Assembly (NCBI GenBank): GCA_946554445.1
Contig: CAMNSD010000001.1
Location: forward strand, 62,001 to 126,000
DNA from: an uncultured Lachnospiraceae bacterium
GTDB lineage: Bacteria > Bacillota > Clostridia > Lachnospirales > Lachnospiraceae
Length of the DNA stretch: 64,000 nucleotides
Direction: 5' to 3'
The position numbers and the translations under genes were made by a program. Shown piece after piece: positions 52,526-61,372 of the stretch (positions are counted from its first letter, which is position 1; each line of letters starts with the position of its first letter). The notes under the pieces were generated by a model. That model did not search any database. It saw nothing but the letters and a program-made list of their open reading frames with translations, and had not been told where the DNA came from.

Positions 52526-53797
52526 TTACAATATCTTACTGCGCAGGATATCATAGACATCCGGCGTCTTACTCAGTCTCACATCGATCACCTGTTTTGA
52601 GTGGGGGCAGGACTCCACCGCCTCTCCCTGCTCATCATACATGGCTAACACCTTAACCGGGACATTGGCGCCATCCGGCTTCATAATTTCTATCTCGTCC
52701 CCCACGCTGAATTTATTGCGCTGTTCGATACGGGCGCACAGGCACCTTCCCTCATCCCCGGCCGACGCATGGTCCATATCTGGCACCGGCTCCAAGCTTC
52801 CTACGATGCCCAGATAAGTATATTCATTGACATAGGTGCTGTTATCATAAATCTGTGTGGTCTCATCCGGCTTCCCAAAATAGAAACCTGTGGTGAACTG
52901 ACGGTAAGTACACTTGGCAATCTCCGCCCGATACCAGTCCATATTGTCTTTGTATGTTTCTTCCGATATGAGATAATCGTCGATTGCCCGGCGATAGGTC
53001 CGGGCTACAGCGGCCACGTAGAGCGCCGTCTTCATTCTTCCTTCTATTTTAAAGCTGTCTATCCCTGCATCGATCAGTTCCGGGATATGTTCAATCATAC
53101 ACAGGTCCTTAGAGTTAAAGATATAAGTGCCTCTCTCATTCTCATAGACCGGCAGATATTCCCCCGGCCTGGTCTCCTCCACCACCGCATATTTCCAACG
53201 GCAGGGGTGGGTACAGGCGCCGTGGTTGGCGTCCCGGCCTGTAAAGAAATTGCTCAGAAGGCATCTTCCCGAATAAGAAATACACATAGCGCCGTGAATA
53301 AAACTTTCAATCTCCATCTCTTCCGGCATTTGTTCCCTGATCTCCTTGATCTCCTTCAGAGAAAGTTCCCTGGCGGAAACAACCCGCTTCGCTCCTTGAT
53401 TATACCAGAATTGATAGGTCATATAATTGGTATTATTCGCCTGTGTGGAGATATGGATGTCTATTTCCGGACAGATTTCCCGGGCCAGCATAAACATCCC
53501 CGGATCCGCAATGATCAGGGCGTCCGGAGCTAATTCCTTTAATGCCCGGAAATAGTCCCTGGCGCCTTCCAGATCCTCATTATGAGCCAGAATATTAGCC
53601 GTCACATGCACGCGCACACCCCGCGCATGTGCGAAGGCGATTCCCTCCGCCATCTCTTCCATGGTAAAATTCTTAGCCTTGGCCCGCAGCCCGAAAGCCT
53701 CTCCGCCGATATAGACTGCGTCCGCCCCAAAAACTACGGCGGTCTTTAACACTTCAAGACTGCTGGCCGGAACCAACAATTCTGGTTTCTTTTTCAT
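52526..53797 (-). CDS. trhP: U32 family tRNA hydroxylation protein TrhP
   Basis: Peptidase-U32-like iron-sulfur enzyme needed for 5-hydroxyuridine at tRNA position 34 using prephenate. Opening ELLVPASSLEVLKTAVVFGADAVYIGGEAFGLRA, Cys-rich block CISYSGRCLLSNFFTGRDAN and ACTHPC, and ...IEGRMKTALYVAAVARTYRRAID are typical. 423 residues: a single protein where Bacillus has two paralogues (yrrN/yrrO). It sits directly after trmR, whose product methylates the hydroxyuridine. Confidence 0.9.
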   Translation of the reverse strand: MKKKPELLVPASSLEVLKTAVVFGADAVYIGGEAFGLRAKAKNFTMEEMAEGIAFAHARGVRVHVTANILAHNEDLEGARDYFRALKELAPDALIIADPGMFMLAREICPEIDIHISTQANNTNYMTYQFWYNQGAKRVVSARELSLKEIKEIREQMPEEMEIESFIHGAMCISYSGRCLLSNFFTGRDANHGACTHPCRWKYAVVEETRPGEYLPVYENERGTYIFNSKDLCMIEHIPELIDAGIDSFKIEGRMKTALYVAAVARTYRRAIDDYLISEETYKDNMDWYRAEIAKCTYRQFTTGFYFGKPDETTQIYDNSTYVNEYTYLGIVGSLEPVPDMDHASAGDEGRCLCARIEQRNKFSVGDEIEIMKPDGANVPVKVLAMYDEQGEAVESCPHSKQVIDVRLSKTPDVYDILRSKIL

Positions 53798-53847
53798 GCT
53801 AAACCTCTCTTAACTCCTATAGAATCCCCAAAGAAACTGTCTCACTT

Positions 53848-54489
53848 TCACATTTTCACGCTCAAAGTCACGCCATCCCCCACCGGCAGAATCACGCTCT
53901 CCAGCTGCGCATGGTGTTTCACCTCATACAAGTACTCCCGCATCCGGCTATGAATTGTCCTGTTCCTTCTCGTTACCGCAAACCTGGACTCTATCACATC
54001 CCCGTCCTGCAGTACGTTGTCAGAAAGCAAGATACCGCCCGTTGCCAGAAGTCTCACCACATCAGGCAGAAAATTTACATATTGTCCCTTGGCCGCATCC
54101 ATAAAGATAAAGTCATACGGTCCTGTCAGTTCTTTCAAGATATCCGTCGCATCCCCGACAAGCAGCGTGATCTGCTCCTCCTTACCCGCCCGTTTGAAAT
54201 TCTCCCTGGCAATGGGAATCCTTTTCTCATAATTCTCTATGGTGGTAATCTGGCAACCTCCCGGCGCATACTCACTCATCAATAACGCAGAAAAACCAAT
54301 GGCACATCCCACTTCCAAAATGGACATGGGCTTCTGCATCGCAAGCAGGAACTTGATCAGCCCCTGCGTCTGCATGCGTATGATCGGCACATTGGTTTCT
54401 TTCGCTTCACGCTCTATCTGATCTAAAAAGGGAGTATTGCCAGGTTCCAGGGAATCAATAAATGCGCTCATACGCTCGTCTGTTATCAT
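53848..54489 (-). CDS. trmR: tRNA 5-hydroxyuridine methyltransferase (TrmR-type O-methyltransferase)
   Basis: 213-residue SAM-dependent O-methyltransferase: SILEVGCAIGFSALLMSEY (SAM loop), ITTIENYEKRIPIARENF and YDFIFMDAAKGQYVNFLP. YrrM/TrmR-like by context: placed between the MltG-like gene and trhP, as in Bacillus, where it forms 5-methoxyuridine in tRNA. Class resemblance to caffeoyl-CoA methyltransferases is general only. GGGAGG is 10 nt upstream. Confidence 0.88.
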   Translation of the reverse strand: MITDERMSAFIDSLEPGNTPFLDQIEREAKETNVPIIRMQTQGLIKFLLAMQKPMSILEVGCAIGFSALLMSEYAPGGCQITTIENYEKRIPIARENFKRAGKEEQITLLVGDATDILKELTGPYDFIFMDAAKGQYVNFLPDVVRLLATGGILLSDNVLQDGDVIESRFAVTRRNRTIHSRMREYLYEVKHHAQLESVILPVGDGVTLSVKM

Positions 54490-54548
54490 GGCCTGTCATC
54501 CTCCCATCGTGCGGCCTTCTTCGCCTCACGCTTCCTTCCTCTACATGT

Positions 54549-55073
54549 CTACTCTCCGGCTTCCTCTTCCGGTGTCTCATCCCCGGAGTCTTCTTCCTCT
54601 CCCTCTTCCCCGGCACTGTCATCTTCATCATCGACATCCGGATTATCGCTGATACCGGTAATCTCCTCCACGCTCGGCACCGTGGTACCGGGAAGTTCTT
54701 CCACTTCCTCCGGGACAGTGGCCATCATTGCGAGCATCTCCTGGCTGGTCATGGAAGTATTCAAATCATAGATGCCCGGCTGTATCTTGTCATGACTCTC
54801 AGACAACAATTCCTGGATCACAAACAATTTGGAATCACGGATCAATCCCTTTTCCTGCAACATCTCACCAATCTCTTTGGCGGAAGCATTTTCCTCCACA
54901 TAGATACTAATCGTCCTGCCCTCTCCCACCGTGACCGGTTCTTCCGCAAATACCCGGTATCCATAATCGTAAGCTGTGGTAGCCGTCCTGAAAATAAATG
55001 TTACGATAAACACAAAGGCCGCTATCTTAATGATAAGTTCAGCAACGCCTCCGATAACTGACATAATCTTCAT
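54549..55073 (-). CDS. MltG-like N-terminal fragment with acidic tail
   Basis: 174 residues. One membrane helix (IIKIAAFVFIVTFIF), then a LysM-like MltG segment (ISIYVEENASAKEIGEMLQEKGLIRDSKLFVI...PGIYDLNTSMTSQEMLAMM), then an Asp/Glu/Pro-rich tail. The YceG catalytic domain that cuts glycan strands (some 250 residues) is missing, so it is not a working transglycosylase. It sits exactly where mltG is found next to trmR in other Firmicutes. Either a derived non-catalytic paralogue or a decayed gene; no disrupted remnant follows. Confidence 0.75.
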   Translation of the reverse strand: MKIMSVIGGVAELIIKIAAFVFIVTFIFRTATTAYDYGYRVFAEEPVTVGEGRTISIYVEENASAKEIGEMLQEKGLIRDSKLFVIQELLSESHDKIQPGIYDLNTSMTSQEMLAMMATVPEEVEELPGTTVPSVEEITGISDNPDVDDEDDSAGEEGEEEDSGDETPEEEAGE

Positions 55074-55108
55074 AGTAATCCCTTCTTCCTCACGCCAGGG
55101 CGGTTTTC

Positions 55109-55444
55109 CTACAACTCAAAATCTATGGCCTCGGCAAGGAGCAGATCCACCTCCTGCATCAGCCTGCAGAAAGACAGTTCCGCTCTCAGAAAATCGTCCA
55201 CCAATGGATTCTCCCTGAATTTTTCATACTCTTTCTCAAAGAGTTCCATCCTGTCAAACAGTTCCTCCTCATCAGTTTCGTTCTGGAGTTCAAAATTCCG
55301 CTGCCGAAATTCATTTACTTTATCATACAACTCCGGCTGCTTCTTAATTCTTTCTCTCTGATGCAGATACTCTTTATAAGTATCCGATTCCATGATTTTA
55401 TCCGCAAATTGTTTAATCGCTTCCTTCATTTCGCTGTCTGACAT
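55109..55444 (-). CDS. YlbF/YmcA family protein
   Basis: 111 residues, all helical, characteristic YlbF sequence (IMESDTYKEYLHQRERIKKQPELYDKVNEFRQRNFELQ). In Bacillus, YlbF, YmcA and YaaT form a complex that promotes RNase Y processing and competence. Located between rnj and the MltG-like gene; an RNA-processing link with RNase J is possible. GGAGGAG 6 nt upstream. Confidence 0.88.
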   Translation of the reverse strand: MSDSEMKEAIKQFADKIMESDTYKEYLHQRERIKKQPELYDKVNEFRQRNFELQNETDEEELFDRMELFEKEYEKFRENPLVDDFLRAELSFCRLMQEVDLLLAEAIDFEL

Positions 55445-55486
55445 GCCGGCTCCTCCTTAAAGTACCTTACCCAATATCGGTCTTGT

Positions 55487-57163
55487 CTATACTTCCATGA
55501 TAATCGGCAGAATCATCGGACGTCTCTTGGTCTTCTTCCAGACAAAATCACTGAGCACATCCTTAATCGTGCCTTTCAGTTTACCCCAGTCAGTTTTACC
55601 TCTGTCCAAGCAATCCTGCACGGCCTCATCCACCAGCAGTCTCGCCTCATCCAAAAGTTCATCGGATTCTCTCACGTAAACAAATCCTCTGGATACAATA
55701 TCCGGTCCCGACACCAGCTGGTCGCTGTGAGAATCCAGGGCCAATACCACGATCAAGATACCGTCTTCCGCCAGATGCTGTCTGTCACGAAGCACCACAT
55801 TGCCCACATCGCCCACGCCAAGGCCGTCAACCAATATAGCGCCCACAGGCACCCTCCCTGTCACATCGGCTCTCTGGTCATCCATTTCCAGCACATCGCC
55901 GGACTGTAACATGAAGATATTTTCCTTCGGAATGCCAAGCTGCGCCGCAATCTTAGCCTGCGCCTTTCTATGTTTGTACTCGCCGTGAACCGGAATGGCA
56001 TATCTGGGCCTGACAAGGGAGTAGATCAGCTTGATCTCTTCCTGGCAGGCGTGTCCCGACACATGCACATCCTGAAAGATCACGTCTGCGCCTTTCATCT
56101 GCAATTCATTGATGACATTAGTCACCGCCTTCTCGTTGCCCGGTATGGGATGCGAGGAAAAAATCACTGTATCACCCGGCATAATGGAAATCTTCTTATG
56201 ATTATTGCTCGCCATACGGGAAAGCGCCGCCATGCTCTCGCCTTGACTTCCGGTGGTGATAATAACCGTCTTTTCCGGCGGATAATTCTTCAGTTCCTCC
56301 ACATCTATCAACGTCCGGTCCGGTATCTGCAAATAGCCGAGTTTAGAAGCCGTATCTATAATATTGATCATGCTTCTGCCTTCCACCACCACTTTACGTC
56401 CAAATTTATCGGCCGTATTGATGATCTGCCGCACCCTGTCCACATTAGATGCAAAGGTAGCCACTAGAATACGGGTATCCTTATGCTCTAAGAACAGCGA
56501 ATCAAACGTCTGTCCCACCGTCTTCTCGGAAGGCGTAAAGCCCAATCTTTCTGCGTTGGTAGAGTCGCACATCAATGCCAGTACGCCTTTTCTGCCAATC
56601 TCTGCAAACCGCTGCAGATCGATGGCATCCCCGAACACCGGTGTATAGTCTACTTTAAAATCCCCCGTATGCACTACCACGCCGGCTGGAGAATAGATTG
56701 CCAATGCCGCTGCATCCACAATACTGTGATTCGTCTTAATAAATTCAACCCGGAACTGTCCTAAATTGACGGACTGTCCAAATCTAACAACTTTCCGCTC
56801 GGTGGTACCCATGAGCTCATGCTCTGTGAGTTTATTCTCTATGATACCCATAGTCAGCTTCGTAGCATAAACGGGCACATTCAACTCCTTTAACACATAG
56901 GGCAGCGCCCCAATATGATCCTCATGCCCATGTGTGATGATAAATCCTTTTACTTTATCTACATTGTCTTTCAAATACGTAATATCAGGGATTACCAGAT
57001 CGATTCCCAGCATCTCGTCCTCTGGGAATGACAGACCGCAATCCACCACAATAATGCTATCCTCATACTCAAAGGCAGTAATATTAAGCCCAATCTGCTC
57101 AAGTCCGCCTAATGGGATAACTTTCAGCTTTCCAGCTGATCTTTCCTGTTCATTTTTCTTCAA
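55487..57163 (-). CDS. rnj: Ribonuclease J
   Basis: 558-residue beta-lactamase-fold RNase with 5' exonuclease and endonuclease activity in mRNA decay and rRNA maturation. Zinc site HGHEDH at residues 78-83, beta-CASP domain, VHGEYKH near 400 and C-terminal domain. Start is a TTG (57161-57163) with GGAGG 9 nt upstream; no better start was seen. Part of the ireB operon. Confidence 0.96.
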   Translation of the reverse strand: MKKNEQERSAGKLKVIPLGGLEQIGLNITAFEYEDSIIVVDCGLSFPEDEMLGIDLVIPDITYLKDNVDKVKGFIITHGHEDHIGALPYVLKELNVPVYATKLTMGIIENKLTEHELMGTTERKVVRFGQSVNLGQFRVEFIKTNHSIVDAAALAIYSPAGVVVHTGDFKVDYTPVFGDAIDLQRFAEIGRKGVLALMCDSTNAERLGFTPSEKTVGQTFDSLFLEHKDTRILVATFASNVDRVRQIINTADKFGRKVVVEGRSMINIIDTASKLGYLQIPDRTLIDVEELKNYPPEKTVIITTGSQGESMAALSRMASNNHKKISIMPGDTVIFSSHPIPGNEKAVTNVINELQMKGADVIFQDVHVSGHACQEEIKLIYSLVRPRYAIPVHGEYKHRKAQAKIAAQLGIPKENIFMLQSGDVLEMDDQRADVTGRVPVGAILVDGLGVGDVGNVVLRDRQHLAEDGILIVVLALDSHSDQLVSGPDIVSRGFVYVRESDELLDEARLLVDEAVQDCLDRGKTDWGKLKGTIKDVLSDFVWKKTKRRPMILPIIMEV

Positions 57164-57185
57164 ACAAACTTCCCTCCATTAAAAG

Positions 57186-57440
57186 TTATAATAAATCCAC
57201 GTCGTCTAACATATTTTCAAACACAGCTGCCACTGCGCTTAATTCCTCATCATCCGTCACAATCTCATACAGCGCCTCTTCCTCATCTGCCGCCGAAATA
57301 TCGCGCATGATAAGCGCCTCTCCGTCCCCCTTCTCGGAATCCGTCACCAAAAGGTAATCCACGCCGCCAAGCCTGGTCTGCTCCAGCACATAAAATGCAA
57401 CCGCTTCTTCCCCCTCCGGTGTAAAAATAATCTTCTCCAC
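57186..57440 (-). CDS. DUF1292 (YrzB-like) protein
   Basis: 84 residues from the GTG at 57440 (AAGGAG 10 nt upstream, inside the end of ruvX). Acidic, EKIIFTPEGEEAVAFYVLEQTRLGGVDYLLVTDSE. DUF1292 proteins follow ruvX in many Firmicutes; role unknown. The longest frame to 57515 is an artefact. Confidence 0.85.
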   Translation of the reverse strand: MEKIIFTPEGEEAVAFYVLEQTRLGGVDYLLVTDSEKGDGEALIMRDISAADEEEALYEIVTDDEELSAVAAVFENMLDDVDLL

Positions 57441-57441
57441 G

Positions 57442-57876
57442 CTACTCGTTCTCCTTACTGGCAAGATAGTCCAGATATCCCTGCAAAATAAAAATCGCCG
57501 CAATCTTGTCCACATGTTCTTTGCGGTGTTCCCTGCGGATCCCAGCCTCCATCATCGCCCTGTCCGCCGCCACGGTCGTAAGCCGCTCGTCCCACATCAC
57601 CACAGGAAGCCCGGTTCTTCTCTCCAGCTTGTCCTTAAACTCCAGTGAAAGTTCTGCTCTTTCTCCCAGGGTATCGTTCATGTTCTTGGGGAAGCCCAGC
57701 ACGATCTTTGTCACTTCATACTCCACGATCAGTTCCTCAATCCGTGCCAGCGTCTGCCGCAGTTTATTTTCATCTTTTCGTCTGATGATCTCAATTCCCT
57801 GCGCCGTAATCAGCAGTGGGTCGCTGATAGCCACACCCACCGTCTTAGAACCGAAATCCAATCCCATGATCCTCAT
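57442..57876 (-). CDS. ruvX: RuvX/YqgF pre-16S rRNA nuclease
   Basis: 144 residues, RNase H-like fold: [47 protein letters not shown], and a final [15 protein letters not shown]. Trims the 5' end of 16S rRNA. Ends 1 nt before the DUF1292 start, showing tight coupling. Confidence 0.95.
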   Translation of the reverse strand: MRIMGLDFGSKTVGVAISDPLLITAQGIEIIRRKDENKLRQTLARIEELIVEYEVTKIVLGFPKNMNDTLGERAELSLEFKDKLERRTGLPVVMWDERLTTVAADRAMMEAGIRREHRKEHVDKIAAIFILQGYLDYLASKENE

Positions 57877-57909
57877 TTGCCGTTATCACTTTCCATCCAG
57901 TTGACCGTG

Positions 57910-58188
57910 TTAGTCAACCTTCTTTTCCTTCACAATAGAGTTCTTAATGTATTCCACCAGCATTTCTTCCACTAGTTCATCGCGCTCCACTTTCATGATC
58001 AGGCTGCGGGCGCTCTTGTGACTCGTAATATAAGTGGGATCTCCGGACATAATATATCCCACAATCTGATTGACGGGATTATAGCCTTTCTCCGTCAGTG
58101 CTTCATATACCGTGGACAGCACCAGTTTCACCCCTGTCTCCGGCTCAGTCTCTACTGTAAAAAATTGTGTGTTTTCTAAATCCTGCAT
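57910..58188 (-). CDS. ireB: IreB family regulatory phosphoprotein (UPF0297)
   Basis: 92 residues. QFFTVETEPETGVKLVLSTVYEALTEKGYNPVNQIVGYIMSGDPTYITSHKSAR is strongly conserved in IreB. In Enterococcus it is phosphorylated by the Ser/Thr kinase IreK and affects cephalosporin tolerance. First gene of ireB-ruvX-DUF1292-rnj-ylbF-mltG-like-trmR-trhP. Confidence 0.95.
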   Translation of the reverse strand: MQDLENTQFFTVETEPETGVKLVLSTVYEALTEKGYNPVNQIVGYIMSGDPTYITSHKSARSLIMKVERDELVEEMLVEYIKNSIVKEKKVD

Positions 58189-58240
58189 TATCTCACGCCC
58201 TTATCCCTTGTCTCAACTTGGTTTTATCCCTATTATTACC

Positions 58241-58269
58241 ATAATACTCTATCGCCACACAAAATTCAA
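58241..58269 (-). promoter_or_regulatory. Promoter of the ireB operon
   Basis: Minus strand TTGAAT (58264-58269), 17 nt, TATTAT (58241-58246), 53 nt before the ireB start. Confidence 0.65.
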
Positions 58270-58331
58270 TCATAAAGTCCCGTCTCTGTCCGAAAACGGC
58301 CTAAAAATGACTTGAAATCACGCCCCTAAAA

Positions 58332-59639
58332 TCAGCTAAACAGCATGATATCCTCTTCCAAAAAACCACTGATTTTTCCTCTGACGATGGTATTGTGCAA
58401 ATCTTCCCCATCCTGTGCGGCTTTTGCCACCCTGACATAATGCCTGGTGTGGCCCACCCAATACGCCTGCCCATTTATGAACTGTTTTTCCTCAAACAAA
58501 ACTTCTACTTCCTTACTGATAAAACCGCTGCGGTAAGCCTGAGACATTTGGCGTTCCAGTTCCATAAGAATCGTGCTGCGCCTGCCCTTTACGGCCTCCG
58601 TAAGCTGCCCTTCCATTTCAGCCGCCCGTGTCCCCTGGCGCCTGGAATACTTAAAGATATGCATCTCGAAGAAATTTACCCGGCGCAGGAATTCTTCCGT
58701 CTCCTGAAATTCTTCCTCTGTCTCTCCCGGAAAGCCCACGATCACATCCGTGGTAATCGCCGGATTCTCATAAAAACGCCTCAGATATTCCGTTGCCTGA
58801 AAATAAGTTTGCCTGTCATATTTCCTGTTCATCCTGTGAAGCACCGTATCACTGCCGCTTTGCAGGGAAAGGTGAAAATGCGGACAGACTTTCGGCATTG
58901 CGCTGATCCTTCGTGCGAACTCCTCCGTCACGATACGCGGTTCCAGGGAACCCAGCCGGATTCTTCTGATTCCCTCTATTTCATGAAGCTTTTCCAACAG
59001 CTGCAACAGTTCGCAGTCCCCCCGATCCATCCCGTAGGAACTGATATGGATTCCCGTCAGGACAATCTCCTGATAGCCTTCCCCGGCAATACCTTCCACT
59101 TCCCTGAGAATGTCTTCCTGCTTTCTGCTCCTGACACGGCCCCTGGCATAGGGGATGATACAGTAAGAGCAGAACTGATTGCATCCATCCTGAATCTTAA
59201 TATACGCCCTGGTGTGCTCCGCAGTTCTTTTTAAAGTCATCTCCTCATATTCGTCGGTATGATTGATGTCAATGATATCACAGACCGGAGACCGCTGCGC
59301 CAGATAGGTTTCTAAGATTTCCACCAGATCTTTCTTGCGGTTATTCCCGATAGCCAAATCCACAGCGTCATCTTTCCCGATCGTATCCTGGCCTGTCTGC
59401 ACATAACAGCCCACTGCCACCACCACGGCCTGGGGATTCAGTTTCCGCGCCCGATGCAGCATCTGCCGGCTCTTTCTGTCCGCGATATTTGTGACAGTGC
59501 AGGTATTTACGATATAAATATCCGCCGGTCCATCAAATGGTACAATTGTATAACCCTTTTCCACCAGCATTTGTTGCATAACATCTAACTCATAACTGTT
59601 CACCTTACATCCTAGGTTATGTAGTGCTACACTTTTCAT
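58332..59639 (-). CDS. mtaB: tRNA N6-threonylcarbamoyladenosine methylthiotransferase MtaB
   Basis: Radical-SAM methylthiotransferase converting t6A37 to ms2t6A37. UPF0004 domain with LGCKVNSYELDVM, VNTCTVT and VGCYVQTG (three Cys), radical-SAM cluster motif CNQFCSYCIIPYARG, then TRAM. 435 residues. Immediately upstream (minus strand) of the ireB operon but with its own start; GGGG-type ribosome site. Confidence 0.95.
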   Translation of the reverse strand: MKSVALHNLGCKVNSYELDVMQQMLVEKGYTIVPFDGPADIYIVNTCTVTNIADRKSRQMLHRARKLNPQAVVVAVGCYVQTGQDTIGKDDAVDLAIGNNRKKDLVEILETYLAQRSPVCDIIDINHTDEYEEMTLKRTAEHTRAYIKIQDGCNQFCSYCIIPYARGRVRSRKQEDILREVEGIAGEGYQEIVLTGIHISSYGMDRGDCELLQLLEKLHEIEGIRRIRLGSLEPRIVTEEFARRISAMPKVCPHFHLSLQSGSDTVLHRMNRKYDRQTYFQATEYLRRFYENPAITTDVIVGFPGETEEEFQETEEFLRRVNFFEMHIFKYSRRQGTRAAEMEGQLTEAVKGRRSTILMELERQMSQAYRSGFISKEVEVLFEEKQFINGQAYWVGHTRHYVRVAKAAQDGEDLHNTIVRGKISGFLEEDIMLFS

Positions 59640-59741
59640 AGTAATCCCCGCATTTTTTGTATTGTTTTATCATTGACTTTTACACTTCCAGCATTTAGTA
59701 TTAAAGCAGATAGCATAAAAAGCAAAGGAGGTAATTCCGAA

Positions 59742-59972
59742 ATGAAAACCGTACAGATTTCATTAAATTCTATTGATAAGGTTAAATCATTTGTGAATGA
59801 CATCACAAAGTTTGATTATGATTTCGATTTGGTGTCTGGCAGGTATGTGATCGACGCAAAATCCATTATGGGCATTTTCAGTCTGGATTTATCCAAGCCC
59901 ATCGACCTCAATATCCATGCTGAGGATGGCATAGATGAGGTTATGGAAACATTAAAACCCTACATCATGTAA
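59742..59972 (+). CDS. HPr-like protein lacking the catalytic histidine
   Basis: 76 residues with the HPr fold pattern (VQISLNSIDKVKSFVNDI... IDAKSIMGIFSLDLSKPIDLNIH). The usual GLHARPA loop is replaced by a stretch with no His, so it cannot accept the PTS phosphoryl group at His15; the region around the regulatory Ser is partly kept (KSIMGIFSLD). Start 59742 has AAAGGAGG about 10 nt upstream. Probably a non-catalytic relative. Alone on the plus strand. Confidence 0.75.
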   Translation: MKTVQISLNSIDKVKSFVNDITKFDYDFDLVSGRYVIDAKSIMGIFSLDLSKPIDLNIHAEDGIDEVMETLKPYIM

Positions 59973-60011
59973 TACTTATCGAAGAAACATGCGCCGCAGG
60001 GCGCATAACCG

Positions 60012-60047
60012 AAAGAATCACTTACAACAGTTAAGTGATTCTTTTTT
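60012..60047 (+). terminator. Terminator of the HPr-like gene
   Basis: AAAGAATCACTTA / TAAGTGATTCTTT with an 8-nt loop, then TTTTG. It also faces the thiI stop on the other strand. Confidence 0.85.
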
Positions 60048-60049
60048 GT

Positions 60050-61228
60050 TTAGCGGACCACGATCAATTCTTCCTCAGCGATTGCCGTCTCTACTAATTC
60101 CCCTATCTTTTCCTGCAGATTCTGCTCATGTTTTCTGATAATATTCAAATTCGGTTTGGTCACAGGATGCTTGGCCACAAAAATGGTACAGCAATCCTCA
60201 TAAGGAAGGATGGAAGTCTCATAGGTATCTATCTTCTCGGAAACTTCCACAATCTCCATCTTATCAAATCCGATTAACGGCCGATAAACCGGCATCGTGC
60301 AGACCTCATTAGTCGCCGCCAGACTGTGCATGGTCTGGGAAGCCACCTGGCCGATGCTTTCCCCGGTAATCAAACCAAGACAATCTGTCTGTCTGGCAAT
60401 GTGCTCCGCAATCCGCATCATATATCGGCGCATGATGATAGTCAACTCATCGTGGGGACATTTGTCATAGATATAAAGCTGGATATCCGTAAAATTAATC
60501 ACATGCAGATAAATCGGCCCCGTATAGGCTGCCACCTTCCGCGCCAGATCCACCACTTTCTGTTTCGCACGCTCGCTGGTATACGGCGGCGCATGAAAAT
60601 ATACCGCGTCAATCTTCACACCCCGCTTGGCGATCATCCAGCCCGCCACAGGAGAATCAATACCGCCGGAAAGCAGAAGCATTGCCTTACCGCCTGTCCC
60701 AACAGGCATCCCGCCCGGCCCCGGTATGATCTCAGAATACAGATAGATCATATCCCGAATCTCCACATTGAGAAGGATGTCCGGTTTGTGTACATCTACG
60801 CGCAGTTCTGGATAGGCGTCCAGAAGAATGCCGCCCAGTTCCGTATTAATCTCCATGGAGTTGCGTGGATAATTCTTGCGCGCCCGTCTGGCCGCCACCT
60901 TGAAGGTCTTATGCTTGTCCGGATACACATCATCTATGTAGCGTACCACGGCTTCTCCCAGCTTTTCAAAGCCCTCATCCGCCACATGTACCACTGGACA
61001 GATGCCAGAGATGCCAAACACTTTCTGCAGATTTTCCACCGTCTCATCAAAATCAAACTCCGTAAGAGCATCTACATAGATACGCCCGTCCGTCCTGCGC
61101 ACGGCAAATTCGCCCTCTGACTTTTTCAGGGCATATTTGATTTGTTTGACTAGCGCTTCCTCAAACAAGTATCGGTTTTTTCCTTTCACGCCAATCTCCG
61201 CATATTTGATCAAAAACGATTTGTACAT
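60050..61228 (-). CDS. thiI: tRNA 4-thiouridine synthase ThiI
   Basis: Adenylates and thiolates U8 of tRNA and can supply sulfur for thiamine. 392 residues: NFLD/THUMP domain (VKGKNRYLFEEALVKQ), P-loop MLLLSGGIDSPVAGWM and HSLAATNEVCTMPV. No C-terminal rhodanese domain, as usual in Firmicutes, where the paired cysteine desulfurase supplies sulfur directly. 144 nt downstream of that gene. Confidence 0.96.
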   Translation of the reverse strand: MYKSFLIKYAEIGVKGKNRYLFEEALVKQIKYALKKSEGEFAVRRTDGRIYVDALTEFDFDETVENLQKVFGISGICPVVHVADEGFEKLGEAVVRYIDDVYPDKHKTFKVAARRARKNYPRNSMEINTELGGILLDAYPELRVDVHKPDILLNVEIRDMIYLYSEIIPGPGGMPVGTGGKAMLLLSGGIDSPVAGWMIAKRGVKIDAVYFHAPPYTSERAKQKVVDLARKVAAYTGPIYLHVINFTDIQLYIYDKCPHDELTIIMRRYMMRIAEHIARQTDCLGLITGESIGQVASQTMHSLAATNEVCTMPVYRPLIGFDKMEIVEVSEKIDTYETSILPYEDCCTIFVAKHPVTKPNLNIIRKHEQNLQEKIGELVETAIAEEELIVVR

Positions 61229-61372
61229 GACCTCTCCCCTCTATTTTGTATTTGAGGCGGCACGGTCAAAATTGGGCTTGCCGTCCCGCCGTCCACATAG
61301 TTATACTTTCATGATGATACTTTATCACAGTCTGTATATCCAAAACCATTCTTCTCATCCTGTTACATGGTC

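Noticed and set aside
53848..54489. Caffeoyl-CoA O-methyltransferase annotation
   Set aside because: Family resemblance is general; the position between the MltG-like gene and trhP fits TrmR better.
58395..59234. Large plus-strand frame opposite mtaB
   Set aside because: Antisense to a strongly conserved radical-SAM gene; no plausible start site.
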